This document shows positions 16,430-26,310 of a DNA stretch of 64,000 nucleotides, in pieces (the first letter of the stretch is position 1; every line of letters starts with the position of its first letter). The position numbers and the translations under genes are program-made. The notes below the pieces were generated by a model. The model ran no database searches. It was not told the DNA's origin and saw nothing but the letters and a program-made list of their open reading frames with translations. The stretch is taken from NCBI RefSeq assembly GCF_039511225.1, contig NZ_CP154261.1:4030001-4094000 (forward strand). Direction: 5' to 3'. Source of the DNA: Sphingobacterium multivorum. Lineage in GTDB: Bacteria; Bacteroidota; Bacteroidia; Sphingobacteriales; Sphingobacteriaceae.

Positions 16430-18664
16430 TTAATAGGGTCGATACGCGGTTCCTTGCATTGTAATTTCGGTCTCGACGCCTACAGATTTTCCCGGCTGAC
16501 CGCCACCAACATATATTTTGACAGCGCCACCTTTTTGTATCAACTCGCCTTTTTCGCTCACCAGAGCCAAATCTTCTGGTGTCAGAGTGAACGTTATTTT
16601 CTGCGAATGCCCCTTTTTGAAAAATACGCGCTGAAAGCCCTTTAAAGCACAATTAGGTACTTTATAGTTTCCTTCTTTCGGATGAACAACATATAATTGA
16701 ACAACCTCATCACCGTCACGCTCGCCGCTATTTGTAACTTGTACGGTGACCTGAACATCAGTTCCTGTTTCGACGATTCTAGGCGTCTGTAATTGCTTAT
16801 ATTCAAAGTTCGTATAGCTCAGTCCATAACCAAATGGATAACGGACCTCACCTGTAAAATAACGATAAGTCCGGTTTGCCATGGAGTAATCCTCAAAATC
16901 AGGTAAGTCCGCATCACGTTTATATGTTGTCAAAGGCATACGTCCGGCAGGATTATAACGACCAAACAGCACATCCGTAATAGCATCTCCGGCTGCCTGC
17001 CCGCCGTACCATGCCTGCAATAGGGCATCTACATGCTGTGATTCCCAATCGAAGCTCATCACTGATCCCGACATATTGACCAATACAAGTGGTTTCCCTG
17101 TTTTTTTCAGTTCTTTTAAAAGTGCCGTCTGCACTTCAGGAGAAGCCATAGTCGATCGGTCGCCATTCACAAAAGCACCATACCCCGCTGCACCAGCATC
17201 GCCAGCTTCACCTTCGTAGTCTGCAGTTATACCACCAACGAAAACAATAACATCTGCCGCTGCAGCCTTTTTAACAATTTCTTCAAATGAAGGACCACCA
17301 TCAATTTTTTTCATAATTTCGGTTCCCGGAAGATAGTCTATCGCGATTTGCTTTCCATAACGCTTTTGTAAGCTGCTCAGTGGTGTAACAATTTCCGAAG
17401 GTGTACCAAAATAATTTGCTAACTGCGCATGTCCATTATCGGCATTAGGGCCAATCAAAGCAATTCTTTTTATTTTATTGGGATTAAGAGGTAACAAGTT
17501 ATGCTCATTTTTCAAGAGCACCATCGACTCCTGCGCCATTTTATATGCATGTGCCTTATGCGATTTACTTTCGATAACTTCGCGACCAATCTTTGCATAA
17601 GGTACCAGTGCTTGTGGATCGAACATCCCCAATTGAAACCAGATCTGCAGAAGTCGGGCTAGTGAAACATCAATATCCTTTTCGGATAATGCGCCTTGTT
17701 TTACCCCCTGTTCTAACAATTGATAGAGATTACCACATTCGAGATCTGTTCCGGCCAAAACCGCCGCACTGACAGCCGCTGTATTATCCGGATGTGTCTT
17801 ATGTCCACTTGCAAAATCATTGATACCGCCACAGTCCGAAGTTACATAACCTTTAAAGCCCCACTGATGGCGTAAAATAGTATTAAGCAACACATTATTG
17901 CCACAGCAGGGCATTCCGTCTAATCGATTATAAGCACACATGATTCCGTGTACTTTTGCTTTCATTACCAACTGCCGAAATGCAGGAAGATAAGTATCCC
18001 AAAGATCATAAGCGGAGACTTCTGCATTAAAAGAATGTCGATTATGTTCGGGACCGCTATGCACAGCATAATGCTTAGCTGCCGCAACCGCTTTCAAATA
18101 CTGCGGATTATCACCTTCCAATCCGCGCACGATAGCCGTTCCGATCTGCCCTGTCAAATAAGGATCTTCACCATAAGTCTCCTGGCCCCTCCCCCAGCGT
18201 GGATCACGAAAAATATTGATATTTGGAGTCCAATAGGTCAGTCCGCGATAGCGTTTACCTGTTTTTCCAGCTTTGAGATCTTCATTGAATAATGCGCGAC
18301 CTTCTGTCGCCGTATAATCCCCCATCTGTTTGACTGCAGCCGTGTTGAAAGTAGCTGCCATGCCTATAGCCTGCGGATATACAGTTACTTTTTCTTCTGT
18401 CCGTGCAACACCATGCAGCGCTTCATTCCACCAATCGTATGCCGGAATGCCCAATCGTGGAATGCCCTTAAACTCGTGCTTCATCATCTGCACTTTTTCC
18501 GATAGGCTCATTCGCGCAATCAGATCCTGAATACGTTCCTCGCGACTTTTTTTTACATCAAGAAAAGCGTAACTTTTGCTTTGTGCCATTGTCGCTTGCT
18601 TTCCCCCAGCAATAAGCAACAAAAAAAGGACATTCAGTCTCAAAAAACAACGGTTAAATTTCAT
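16430..18664 (-). CDS. GH3 family beta-glycosidase, beta-xylosidase-like
   Basis: 744 residues with signal peptide (about 1-28). The (beta/alpha)8 domain carries YDWWNEALHGV (76-86), WTPNINIFRDPRWGRGQETYGEDP, KHYAVHSGPEHNRH and the nucleophile Asp277 in GYVTSDCGG. Then come the alpha/beta sandwich (about 385-600) and the C-terminal fibronectin III-like domain (about 650-735; SGERDGDEVVQLYV). The WWNEALHGV and TSDCGG motifs are those of plant and bacterial GH3 beta-xylosidases/arabinosidases rather than of beta-glucosidases. Removal of terminal beta-D-xylose fits the GH120 and GH43 enzymes nearby. Specificity is inferred. Confidence 0.92.
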   Translation of the reverse strand: MKFNRCFLRLNVLFLLLIAGGKQATMAQSKSYAFLDVKKSREERIQDLIARMSLSEKVQMMKHEFKGIPRLGIPAYDWWNEALHGVARTEEKVTVYPQAIGMAATFNTAAVKQMGDYTATEGRALFNEDLKAGKTGKRYRGLTYWTPNINIFRDPRWGRGQETYGEDPYLTGQIGTAIVRGLEGDNPQYLKAVAAAKHYAVHSGPEHNRHSFNAEVSAYDLWDTYLPAFRQLVMKAKVHGIMCAYNRLDGMPCCGNNVLLNTILRHQWGFKGYVTSDCGGINDFASGHKTHPDNTAAVSAAVLAGTDLECGNLYQLLEQGVKQGALSEKDIDVSLARLLQIWFQLGMFDPQALVPYAKIGREVIESKSHKAHAYKMAQESMVLLKNEHNLLPLNPNKIKRIALIGPNADNGHAQLANYFGTPSEIVTPLSSLQKRYGKQIAIDYLPGTEIMKKIDGGPSFEEIVKKAAAADVIVFVGGITADYEGEAGDAGAAGYGAFVNGDRSTMASPEVQTALLKELKKTGKPLVLVNMSGSVMSFDWESQHVDALLQAWYGGQAAGDAITDVLFGRYNPAGRMPLTTYKRDADLPDFEDYSMANRTYRYFTGEVRYPFGYGLSYTNFEYKQLQTPRIVETGTDVQVTVQVTNSGERDGDEVVQLYVVHPKEGNYKVPNCALKGFQRVFFKKGHSQKITFTLTPEDLALVSEKGELIQKGGAVKIYVGGGQPGKSVGVETEITMQGTAYRPY

Positions 18665-18733
18665 TTTTATAGTTTTATTTTCTCAGATATACCTTTCTAA
18701 TTTCTCAAACAGCAACAGTTCCCCTCTGCATAT

Positions 18734-21022
18734 CTAGACCGCAACTATCAAGTGAATACGATCTCCTTTTTTCGTTGCTATACGTAAGCGATCGCCCTCC
18801 AAAGGCTGCATTATTTTTCCGTTTTTGCGCCAAGAAATTTTACGTCCGGGCCAAGGGTTGTCAAGAATCAAGTTCCGCCCTTGCTCACTTAAGATCTCGA
18901 CGTAGGCGACAACTCCATTTTCAAGTTTTGATGACACAAGGAAGGCGCCGTCCACACGTAGGTTGCCAAATTGCCCATGCTGTTGTTTGGGCCATACAGG
19001 AAATAATTTTAGCACCTGCTGATGGACGCCACATAACATCTGATTAATGGTTGTCGGCACAGTACTACAATTTTCTATACCATGCGGGTTGTTCAGTTGA
19101 AACCCATTGGGATAAGTATGTTGACTATATCGATGCAAATGATACAATATACTATCAGCACTGTAACCCACCCGAACTGCCGCGGGGAAAAAACTATTAG
19201 TACCATTGTTATCTGTCCAACGCCCCATTTTTTCGATCGTATTACGCGCAATGGTAATCCAACGCGGATCACTTTCCAGATCAATCTGCATGGACGGAAA
19301 AATATGCTGTATGCCCAATGTATTATCATTCCACCATGCTGGGCCCTTTTCTGTATAACGAAATACAGGTTGACCATCTCTTTCCTGAACCGGAAAAGTA
19401 GCAAGATTCTCCCTGACCCGCATCCAATTCGCCGCCAGCTGGCGGTCCAAATCCAAATAGGCACTCAGATCGGTAGCCAGCTGCAGTGTTTGCCTTACCA
19501 GTCCAAGGCTTAGAATTGGATTGCTATCCCCCACTGTTCCTTCGTGAATTGCATCGTTAAAAATCACATAACGACCATTTTCATCTTTCTTTACATAGTT
19601 GCTCCAAAACACAGCTGCACCACGCACATAAGGATATATTCTTTCCGCATACTTACGATCGTAAGTCGTATAAAACGCTGTAGCCATATTGGTTACACCA
19701 TAGGACACATTGCTTTTCTGACCAAAGAATAAGCCTTTATGCTCTACCTGTCCCCCTTGGATATATCCGCCAAATACGCTTTCCATGATTGCATTCTGAC
19801 GAGTTGTTTCCATCCCTTTCGGACCTATTCCCACCGGATATAGCAATCCATCCGAAATCCCGGTTATTTCTTTTGAGTAGAACTTACCCCGTTCCATAAA
19901 GTCGAGCAGCGGTTGCTCATACGAACCAGCAGCACCAAGATGGTTGGAAGAATAAAGTCCATAGTAAGGGGCCATATAGTTATAATTCAAATGGTAATCA
20001 CCATTCCAATTGGGAATCTCGCGGGTAATCCAGGTTCCAAAGATGGGCGGGGCAAATTGTGGATCGCGGCTACAGGATCCCATCACATAGTGAGACAGGT
20101 AATACTGTTTTTCGATCACTTTATCAGGAATTTCAACATAAGACTCGGACCAAAAATCTGCCCACCACTTTTTATGTTCGCGTTCGAGCTGCTTTACATT
20201 TTTTTGATCTAAACCATCCAGGGTCTTAAGCACCTTTTCCACACAATTCTTACTTTTGAAATTGGAAGACAAGGCACATACATAGGTTAGCGACTCGCCT
20301 GCATGTAAGTTGAAAGCAGGTTGCTGCTGTGTGATTATTTTTCCAGCAGCTGCAGCCTTTGTCGGAATATCGACCAGCTCCTCAAAGCCCCTGCAGATCA
20401 ATTTTGTTCCATTTCCTCTCGTCTCCTGCTGAGTGACAGCAGGGAAAAGTGACTCAGCTGGTGGATTGTTTTTAAATTGGTCTTCGGCAGGGAGAAGCAA
20501 ATTTATCTGCCCCTTGATTTGTTGTTTTCCCTTATTTTTAAGCCGTAAAATCAAACAGTCATCTTTCGTTGAAACAAAGGATCTGATCTCCAGCAACGTA
20601 TCTCCTGCCTGAAAGGTTGATGTTGCAATTGCTGTATAAAGATCCACATTAACCTCATAACTCGCCTTCTTTAACATTGGAACGGCAACTTCTACCTTAC
20701 CCAATACAGCAGGGTAAGATTCGTTAAATCCAGATTTTAACCGCCAAAAATCATTTCTTGCCAGGTAATAGGTCTGCTTATCGGGCGTACCTGCAATTGC
20801 CACTCCAGTACTGCCATTACCCAACAATGGGGCATCCACGGCAACTTGGGATGGTATCCGTACTGCTGGTCGATCGAAATTGGCTACATATTGCGATACA
20901 ACAGCTTTACTTTTTTGCAATAGTCCTTGTTGTACAGCGTTTTGCTGAGCCTGACCTGGCGCGTAAAAACTAAAACCAAGGAAACAGGTTAAAAAAACGA
21001 GCTTAAGATTTGGCGATTTCAT
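18734..21022 (-). CDS. GH95-like (alpha/alpha)6-barrel enzyme (alpha-L-fucosidase or alpha-L-galactosidase type)
   Basis: 762 residues with signal peptide (cleavage near APGQAQ). The N-terminal super-sandwich contains APLLGNGSTGVAIAG (66-80), corresponding to the P-x-GNG-x-x-GA element of GH95. The helical barrel has PNWNGDYHLNYNYMAPYYGLYSSNH, at the place where GH95 has its W-x-G-x-Y-x-x-N-I-N-x-x-MNYWP motif, and SVFGGYIQGGQVEHKGLFFGQ. The C-terminal beta domain reads GVVAYVEILSEQGRNLIL. The motif is altered compared with typical GH95 members, so a new subfamily or a neighbouring (alpha/alpha)6 family is possible. It sits with GH29 in the same operon, which supports work on L-fucose or L-galactose. 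Confidence 0.6.
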   Translation of the reverse strand: MKSPNLKLVFLTCFLGFSFYAPGQAQQNAVQQGLLQKSKAVVSQYVANFDRPAVRIPSQVAVDAPLLGNGSTGVAIAGTPDKQTYYLARNDFWRLKSGFNESYPAVLGKVEVAVPMLKKASYEVNVDLYTAIATSTFQAGDTLLEIRSFVSTKDDCLILRLKNKGKQQIKGQINLLLPAEDQFKNNPPAESLFPAVTQQETRGNGTKLICRGFEELVDIPTKAAAAGKIITQQQPAFNLHAGESLTYVCALSSNFKSKNCVEKVLKTLDGLDQKNVKQLEREHKKWWADFWSESYVEIPDKVIEKQYYLSHYVMGSCSRDPQFAPPIFGTWITREIPNWNGDYHLNYNYMAPYYGLYSSNHLGAAGSYEQPLLDFMERGKFYSKEITGISDGLLYPVGIGPKGMETTRQNAIMESVFGGYIQGGQVEHKGLFFGQKSNVSYGVTNMATAFYTTYDRKYAERIYPYVRGAAVFWSNYVKKDENGRYVIFNDAIHEGTVGDSNPILSLGLVRQTLQLATDLSAYLDLDRQLAANWMRVRENLATFPVQERDGQPVFRYTEKGPAWWNDNTLGIQHIFPSMQIDLESDPRWITIARNTIEKMGRWTDNNGTNSFFPAAVRVGYSADSILYHLHRYSQHTYPNGFQLNNPHGIENCSTVPTTINQMLCGVHQQVLKLFPVWPKQQHGQFGNLRVDGAFLVSSKLENGVVAYVEILSEQGRNLILDNPWPGRKISWRKNGKIMQPLEGDRLRIATKKGDRIHLIVAV

Positions 21023-21130
21023 GATAATGCTTTAGTTAAAAGACGACTCACTCCCACCGTTCCCTAGAACAATTGTAAGAAAATCATTAGGCAAGCTTTC
21101 TCGAAGGAATAGCAGGTAATTCGACTTATC

Positions 21131-22387
21131 TTAATAACCAACTTTATAATCTTTTTTAAACGCCTCACCTCGCCAAGCTTTCTTTGTTGTCCAGTCTTCC
21201 AATTTACTTGTCCAGAATGGATCATTTGCCGGCAATCCCAAAGGTAAAAAACTGAGGGTAGTCATATATAAACTTCCAGTCGAAGTATAGGTATCCGCAA
21301 CTTCCGGCTGTGCGCCGCAGAATCCCAGCAATAACCATCCATTTGGATCAAAGTTTGAACAGGAATCGAACATTCGACGATGCATAGCCGTCATCGCGCT
21401 TCTAATCTGTCCCGGAGACAGTCCTTCCGGATACCTACCCATAAGCGCCACCTGTGCCAAAGCCTGGAAAGCACCCGTTCGATAAGTTATCGAACGACCA
21501 AATGGCGGAAAACTTCCATCGGCACCAATCATCCGTTCCTGAAAAGTGGCATAGCGTTGCATACGTTTTAGCACTACATCATATTCCTTGCTACCCGTCT
21601 TCTTTACATCCATGAGCGTACGATAGATATCGACCAACATCGGCTGAATGACAAAGCTATTATAATAATCCATGGCAAAATGAGGTCCATCACTGTACCA
21701 GCCATCGCCCAGATACCACTCCTCCATTTTCTTCAGTGCTATATCGATACGCATGGGATCAGCATCTTCACCTATCCGTAACAAAAAGGCTTCTGTCAAT
21801 GCCGAAAATAACAACCAATTGTTATAGTAGGCGGCGCGATTGCGCAGACTTTTAAAATTATGGATAATCCTTGATTTTGTAGTTGCGTCCAAAGGTTCCC
21901 AAAGTGCTTGAGGCGCTCTTAAAAAGCCTTCTGCCATAAATGCCGCATCGACAATGGGTTGTTGCTCCTTGCTGAAATCCAAGCAATCGGGATTCGTTGG
22001 ATTCACGGCATTGGCAATTCCTTTTAGCAATGCCAAACGCAATTCTTTACGCTGTTTCCCCTCTTGCGTATTGTCATCAGGAAGCGACAACCAAGGCGCA
22101 ACACCGGCCATGGTACGCCCCACAGCTTCCAGGTAGGTAACCTGCTCAGCCTTTAACATATACCCTGGAGCCTTTTCCAGCGGCATATTCTTTTTCAGTG
22201 TTCCCGAAGCGAGGTTATGGATCACCGGAGATACAATTTTGTAAAGTAGTCCTGTCCAATATTCACGATCTTGATTTCCTTGTTCAATTGTTGCAGGAAG
22301 AGTAGTAGTCTGCTGAGCGACTACGTGTTGAGCTATCACGGCATAAAACACGGAGGTTATGCAGGCAAGCAATCTAACATATTTCAT
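21131..22387 (-). CDS. DUF2264 family secreted enzyme
   Basis: 418 residues with signal peptide (cleavage near HVVAQQ). It shows the DUF2264 pattern: DREYWTGLLYKIVSPVIHNLASGTLKKNMP, YLEAVGRTMAGVAPWLSLP, NNWLLFSALTEAFLLRIG, and WYLGDGWYSDGPHFAMDYYNSFVIQPMLVDIY, an (alpha/alpha)6-toroid with conserved Asp, Tyr and His in the last motif. Members are found in many PULs, and I recall relatives being classified among glycoside hydrolases acting on beta-glucuronides, but I cannot confirm that for this protein. It lies between the GH95-like and GH29 genes in the operon. Confidence 0.82.
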   Translation of the reverse strand: MKYVRLLACITSVFYAVIAQHVVAQQTTTLPATIEQGNQDREYWTGLLYKIVSPVIHNLASGTLKKNMPLEKAPGYMLKAEQVTYLEAVGRTMAGVAPWLSLPDDNTQEGKQRKELRLALLKGIANAVNPTNPDCLDFSKEQQPIVDAAFMAEGFLRAPQALWEPLDATTKSRIIHNFKSLRNRAAYYNNWLLFSALTEAFLLRIGEDADPMRIDIALKKMEEWYLGDGWYSDGPHFAMDYYNSFVIQPMLVDIYRTLMDVKKTGSKEYDVVLKRMQRYATFQERMIGADGSFPPFGRSITYRTGAFQALAQVALMGRYPEGLSPGQIRSAMTAMHRRMFDSCSNFDPNGWLLLGFCGAQPEVADTYTSTGSLYMTTLSFLPLGLPANDPFWTSKLEDWTTKKAWRGEAFKKDYKVGY

Positions 22388-22425
22388 TCGTCTGGGTTTG
22401 ATCTAAGCGATTGGTTATCAATTCT

Positions 22426-22465
22426 GTTTAGATTTACATCATGTTTACAGTACATAAATCTAAAC
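22426..22465. other. Intra-operon hairpin between the GH29 and DUF2264 genes
   Basis: Perfect 11-bp inverted repeat GTTTAGATTTA (22426-22436) with TAAATCTAAAC (22455-22465), loop 18 nt. It sits in the 84-bp gap inside an otherwise collinear operon. It lacks a clear T-run on the minus strand, so it may be a processing or stabilising hairpin or an operator. Confidence 0.6.
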
Positions 22466-22471
22466 AAAATA

Positions 22472-23878
22472 CTAGACTCCTCCCAAAGCAATCACTTGAA
22501 AATTATTGATTAACGGGCAAGCCAAACTTTTATTGACATGCAGTCGAACCGCATCTGATACTGGAAATTTAATGTCCTTTGCCGAAGCCCCTCCTGCCAA
22601 TATAATACGCTTATACCCAATTTTCTTTCCTTGAAAAACTTCAACCCATTTCCCATCAACACGACATTCAATACTGTAATCATCCACCCGCTGACCAAGT
22701 GGAATGTATTCTTGCAAGATAAAACCATCAATTTTTGTTTTCTTACCTAAGTCGATCGTTATACTTGCTTTATCATCGCCATCATCTGTTGCGAAATAAC
22801 TGTCATAATTTCCATCATTCACTTGTGAAGCTGCATACTTTTTCGAATTGCCACGATGGCCGTCGTCTGTTGCCCTTTTTTTGAATGCAGGATTGCTATT
22901 GTGCAATTGATCCACCCAGGATTTAAACGCGATCAGGGTTTTCTCTGTTTCTTCATCCATTAATCCCCGTGCATTGGGCGAAACATTCATTAATGGAGTC
23001 GAACCGTAACCAACAGAAGTCAAATAATACTCTTTCATCTTTTCTAGACTCACGGCAGGTTGACCAATATGAAACCAGTTTCCCTGCAGGATAATGGAAG
23101 CCTCATTCGGATACCAGCGCATCACACCGTCGATTAATTGGCGGTAATTTTGATCTGGCTTGATTCCACCATGATTTCCTGGCCATGCGATACAGCGATC
23201 CGGAATAGTTTTGACCAAAACACCAGAATCATAGACCACTGCATGGGGCTGTTTCGCCACGATCATTCGTCCAATTTTAGGATAATCCATTTTTAGGTTA
23301 TCTGCATTAAATCCATCGAACCAATATTCATCAATTGGGCCATACTTGGTACTTAACTCCTCAATTTGGTCATAATAATAATCACCATAGGATTGATGTT
23401 TTGGCGAGCCATATTTGTTAAAATGATGATCGATAATAGAGACATATAATCCAAAATAGAGGTTATTCTTTCGGCAGGAATTAGCCAGATCACGCACAAC
23501 ATCTCCCTTTCCTTTCTGCCAAGCCGAAGAAGCAACCCCATGGTCTGTGGTCGACGTCTGCCAATTTGCAAACCCATCGTGGTGTTTTGTCGTTAGCACC
23601 ATCCCTTTAAAACCGCCTTCTTTAGCCACTTTAGCCCATTGGTCTGTATTGAATTGTACCGGATTAAAACGGTTTGGATCTTCATCTCCAGTCCCCATAT
23701 GGTTGTCACTCGGATAAAATGTCTTCATGCCAAAATGAACAAACATAATATATTCGGCTTTGTGCCATCGCAATTGTGCGGGATTTGGAATAGGTAAAAA
23801 TGGTGCCGGAGCTTGCTGCCCGATTGCAGTGCCAGCCAGTAGAACCGCCACTATGGAAGTTTTCAGTTTTTTTATCAT
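22472..23878 (-). CDS. GH29 alpha-L-fucosidase with C-terminal discoidin-like domain
   Basis: 468 residues with signal peptide (cleavage near GTAIGQQ). GH29 motifs: MFVHFG (45-50), MVLTTKHHDGFANWQ (93-107; His99/His100 in the substrate pocket), GLYVSIIDHH, and EYWFDGF with nucleophile Asp188. The C-terminal part (about 345-468) has DDGDDKASITIDLGKKTKIDGFIL, typical of F5/8 C-like binding domains. GH29 enzymes release alpha-L-fucose by retention. The exact linkage is not readable; the motif set is closer to the GH29-B type that cleaves alpha-1,3/1,4 linkages, which is a judgement. Second gene of the GH92-led operon. Confidence 0.92.
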   Translation of the reverse strand: MIKKLKTSIVAVLLAGTAIGQQAPAPFLPIPNPAQLRWHKAEYIMFVHFGMKTFYPSDNHMGTGDEDPNRFNPVQFNTDQWAKVAKEGGFKGMVLTTKHHDGFANWQTSTTDHGVASSAWQKGKGDVVRDLANSCRKNNLYFGLYVSIIDHHFNKYGSPKHQSYGDYYYDQIEELSTKYGPIDEYWFDGFNADNLKMDYPKIGRMIVAKQPHAVVYDSGVLVKTIPDRCIAWPGNHGGIKPDQNYRQLIDGVMRWYPNEASIILQGNWFHIGQPAVSLEKMKEYYLTSVGYGSTPLMNVSPNARGLMDEETEKTLIAFKSWVDQLHNSNPAFKKRATDDGHRGNSKKYAASQVNDGNYDSYFATDDGDDKASITIDLGKKTKIDGFILQEYIPLGQRVDDYSIECRVDGKWVEVFQGKKIGYKRIILAGGASAKDIKFPVSDAVRLHVNKSLACPLINNFQVIALGGV

Positions 23879-23940
23879 AAAATAAAATCTTTAGTCATTT
23901 TATACAATAAGACGATTAACACCCCACATCGCCCTAGTAT

Positions 23941-26256
23941 TTATTGTGTTTCAAAAGCTTTACCAAGCCCCCATTGTTTATTAGGTTCACTTCCCATAAA
24001 CAGTACCAAGGTCCCACCTCGCATGATTTCACGGTGATCTATAAAACAGTTGTTATAAGGGACGCCATTAAGTTCAGCTTTTTGGATGTAGCGATTTTCA
24101 GGCGAATTATTTTCTGTTTTGATTACAAACTGTGTCCCAGAATGATAGTTGGGATCAAGTTTAAAGGTGACTGTATTAAATACGGGGCTTGTGATTTCGT
24201 AGCGTGTGTCGCCCGGACAAACGGGATGTATGCCAGAGGCCGCCAAAACATACCATGCGGACATCTGCCCCACATCTTCATTACCGATTAAACCATAAAC
24301 TGAATTGTGGTACGCACGCGAACAAATTTCTCGCGTCCATTTTTGCGTAAGCCAGGGAGCTCCTACCCGATTATATAAAAATGGTACATGATGTACTGGT
24401 TCATTGGCATGGTTGTAATAATTATTCCACATCATGTCTTGTGGAGCAAGTTCAAAAAAATTATTAAGATCCGCGATGGCTTTTTCCTTTCCACCCAAAA
24501 GGCCTACAAGCCCATCCACATCATGAGGGACAAACCATCCTTGCTGATAAGGGTTGCTCTCAACACAGCCGTAATTTTGAGTTAAGCGCCCCGTCTCTGG
24601 CCATTTACTCCATGTACCATCTTGTTCTTTCGGTCGAAACCAGCCAACTGTTGGATCAAATAGGTTTCTGTAGCTTTGCGCACGACGCGCATATAAATGC
24701 TCATCGGTCGTTTTATTTAATCGTGCCGCCAATTGCGACAGACACCATTCTGTATAAGCATATTCCAATGTCGTCGAAATTCCACCGGTAGTTACCTTTT
24801 CACCATTTCCAAATTTTTCAACCGTTTGCCGCGCATATTTATAAGCCTTTTCTACATCAAAGTTGGCTATCCCTTTCCTATAAGCGTCGGTAATAACCGA
24901 TACAGCAGGGTTTCCGATCATACAGCCACTGTAAGCGTTCAAAAATTCCCAACGTTCTAAATAATTGTGTTTACTTTCTTCTGCCAATGTAACCAAAGAA
25001 TTGATCATATCGTTTACGATAGTCGGATTAATAATCGTTTGCAATGGAAACTGACTTCGAAAAACATCCCAGCCACTAAATACCGTTCTTTTGGTAAAAT
25101 CTTTCGTTTGATGAATATGCTCGTCACCGCCAACATATTTTCCATCTACATCCGAGAAATCTCGCGGATCGATCATCGAATGGTACAGAGCCGTGTAAAA
25201 AATGGTCTTCTCATCCTCTGTCCCACCAAGGACACCTATTTTTCCCAAAGCATCATCCCATCGTTTCTGCGTTTGCTGCAATACATTATTAAAGTTCCAA
25301 TCTTTGATTTCTGTTTGAAGATTATTTTTTGCCCCCTCCATACTGACAAATGAAATTCCGGCTTTCATCAATACCTGTTCATTTGCCTGCGTGGGGAATT
25401 CGGTATAAAAACCTAAGTGCTTCCCTTCCATGATACCGATATTTTTGGTAACGACAGATTTGGCCACCATGTCTTGGTAGCTTGCACTTGTGACATCCTG
25501 TAATTTACGTTTTTGCCCTTCTGGAATGGCACAACTCCATACCCCTGTTTCAATAAAACGCTTACTAAATTGGGCATAAAAATAGACGGTATAATTTGCC
25601 TTTCCATCCCCATTTCCCCAACCGCCACCTTCGGGTGTGCACTTCATCCATCCTTGAATGGTATGGTTGTCCACTACTTTCACATATTGTTCCGTAGATG
25701 TCCCGCCTACACGCCGAGCTAAGTCAATCTGAATCCGTGACTTTTGGTGCTTAGGAAAAGTAAACCGGAGCATTCCACTATGTGGTGCAGCAGTCATTTC
25801 GGCCTTTATATTATAATCTAAAAGCAGTACCTCATAGTAACCTGCACGGGCTCTTTCATCTTTTTTAGCGAAACGGGAACGGTAGCCATTTTCTGGATGT
25901 TCGAGGCTACCCGCGGAAGTTTTCAGTTCTCCCGTTGTTGGCATCACCAAAAAATTACCTAAATCACCGTACCAGCCTATACCGCTCATTTGCGTAAAAG
26001 CAAATCCCTCGATGGAGGTATGTTCGTAGTTGTATCCAGAACCATTGTCTCCCCCGGTAATCGTGTTAGGACTAACCTGTGTTAGGCCAAATGGAGTCGC
26101 CGCCCCCGGAAAAGTTTTACCAAAGCCATGTCCCCCCGTTTCCGCTTTTTCACCACTTGTGACCGCGCCGATAAACGGATTGATATAGTTAGACTGCGCA
26201 TAGCAATTAAAAATCACGAAAAATAAAACAACACTGAATTGAATACGGTATATCAT
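23941..26256 (-). CDS. GH92 family alpha-mannosidase
   Basis: 771 residues with signal peptide (cleavage near CYAQS, about 21). The N-terminal lectin-like sandwich has NPFIG (26-30) and GGHGFGKTFPGAATPFG (41-57). The (alpha/alpha)6 domain has SGWDVFRSQFPL, AYTEWCLSQLA, and the family C-terminal motif GNEDVGQMSAWYVLAASGIHPVCPG, which holds the acidic base residues. GH92 enzymes are calcium-dependent inverting exo-alpha-mannosidases. An insertion between NPFIG and the HGFGKTFPGA block marks a divergent subgroup, so a substrate other than N-glycan mannose is possible. First gene of the seven-gene operon, with a palindromic operator-like site 43 bp before its start. Confidence 0.93.
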   Translation of the reverse strand: MIYRIQFSVVLFFVIFNCYAQSNYINPFIGAVTSGEKAETGGHGFGKTFPGAATPFGLTQVSPNTITGGDNGSGYNYEHTSIEGFAFTQMSGIGWYGDLGNFLVMPTTGELKTSAGSLEHPENGYRSRFAKKDERARAGYYEVLLLDYNIKAEMTAAPHSGMLRFTFPKHQKSRIQIDLARRVGGTSTEQYVKVVDNHTIQGWMKCTPEGGGWGNGDGKANYTVYFYAQFSKRFIETGVWSCAIPEGQKRKLQDVTSASYQDMVAKSVVTKNIGIMEGKHLGFYTEFPTQANEQVLMKAGISFVSMEGAKNNLQTEIKDWNFNNVLQQTQKRWDDALGKIGVLGGTEDEKTIFYTALYHSMIDPRDFSDVDGKYVGGDEHIHQTKDFTKRTVFSGWDVFRSQFPLQTIINPTIVNDMINSLVTLAEESKHNYLERWEFLNAYSGCMIGNPAVSVITDAYRKGIANFDVEKAYKYARQTVEKFGNGEKVTTGGISTTLEYAYTEWCLSQLAARLNKTTDEHLYARRAQSYRNLFDPTVGWFRPKEQDGTWSKWPETGRLTQNYGCVESNPYQQGWFVPHDVDGLVGLLGGKEKAIADLNNFFELAPQDMMWNNYYNHANEPVHHVPFLYNRVGAPWLTQKWTREICSRAYHNSVYGLIGNEDVGQMSAWYVLAASGIHPVCPGDTRYEITSPVFNTVTFKLDPNYHSGTQFVIKTENNSPENRYIQKAELNGVPYNNCFIDHREIMRGGTLVLFMGSEPNKQWGLGKAFETQ

Positions 26257-26298
26257 AAAAGTGGTTTATATTATTCAACCTGCGTAATCTGATTAAAA

Positions 26299-26310
26299 CA
26301 ACCGGTTGCA
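26299..26310. promoter_or_regulatory. Operator-like palindrome upstream of the GH92 operon
   Basis: CAACCGGTTGCA, containing the perfect palindrome CAACCGGTTG with a central CG as in LacI-family operators. It is 43 bp upstream of the GH92 ATG. The same CAACCGGTTGC occurs upstream of the second AraC gene (50182-50193). The site is real; the regulator is inferred and no LacI gene is in the window. Confidence 0.6.
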
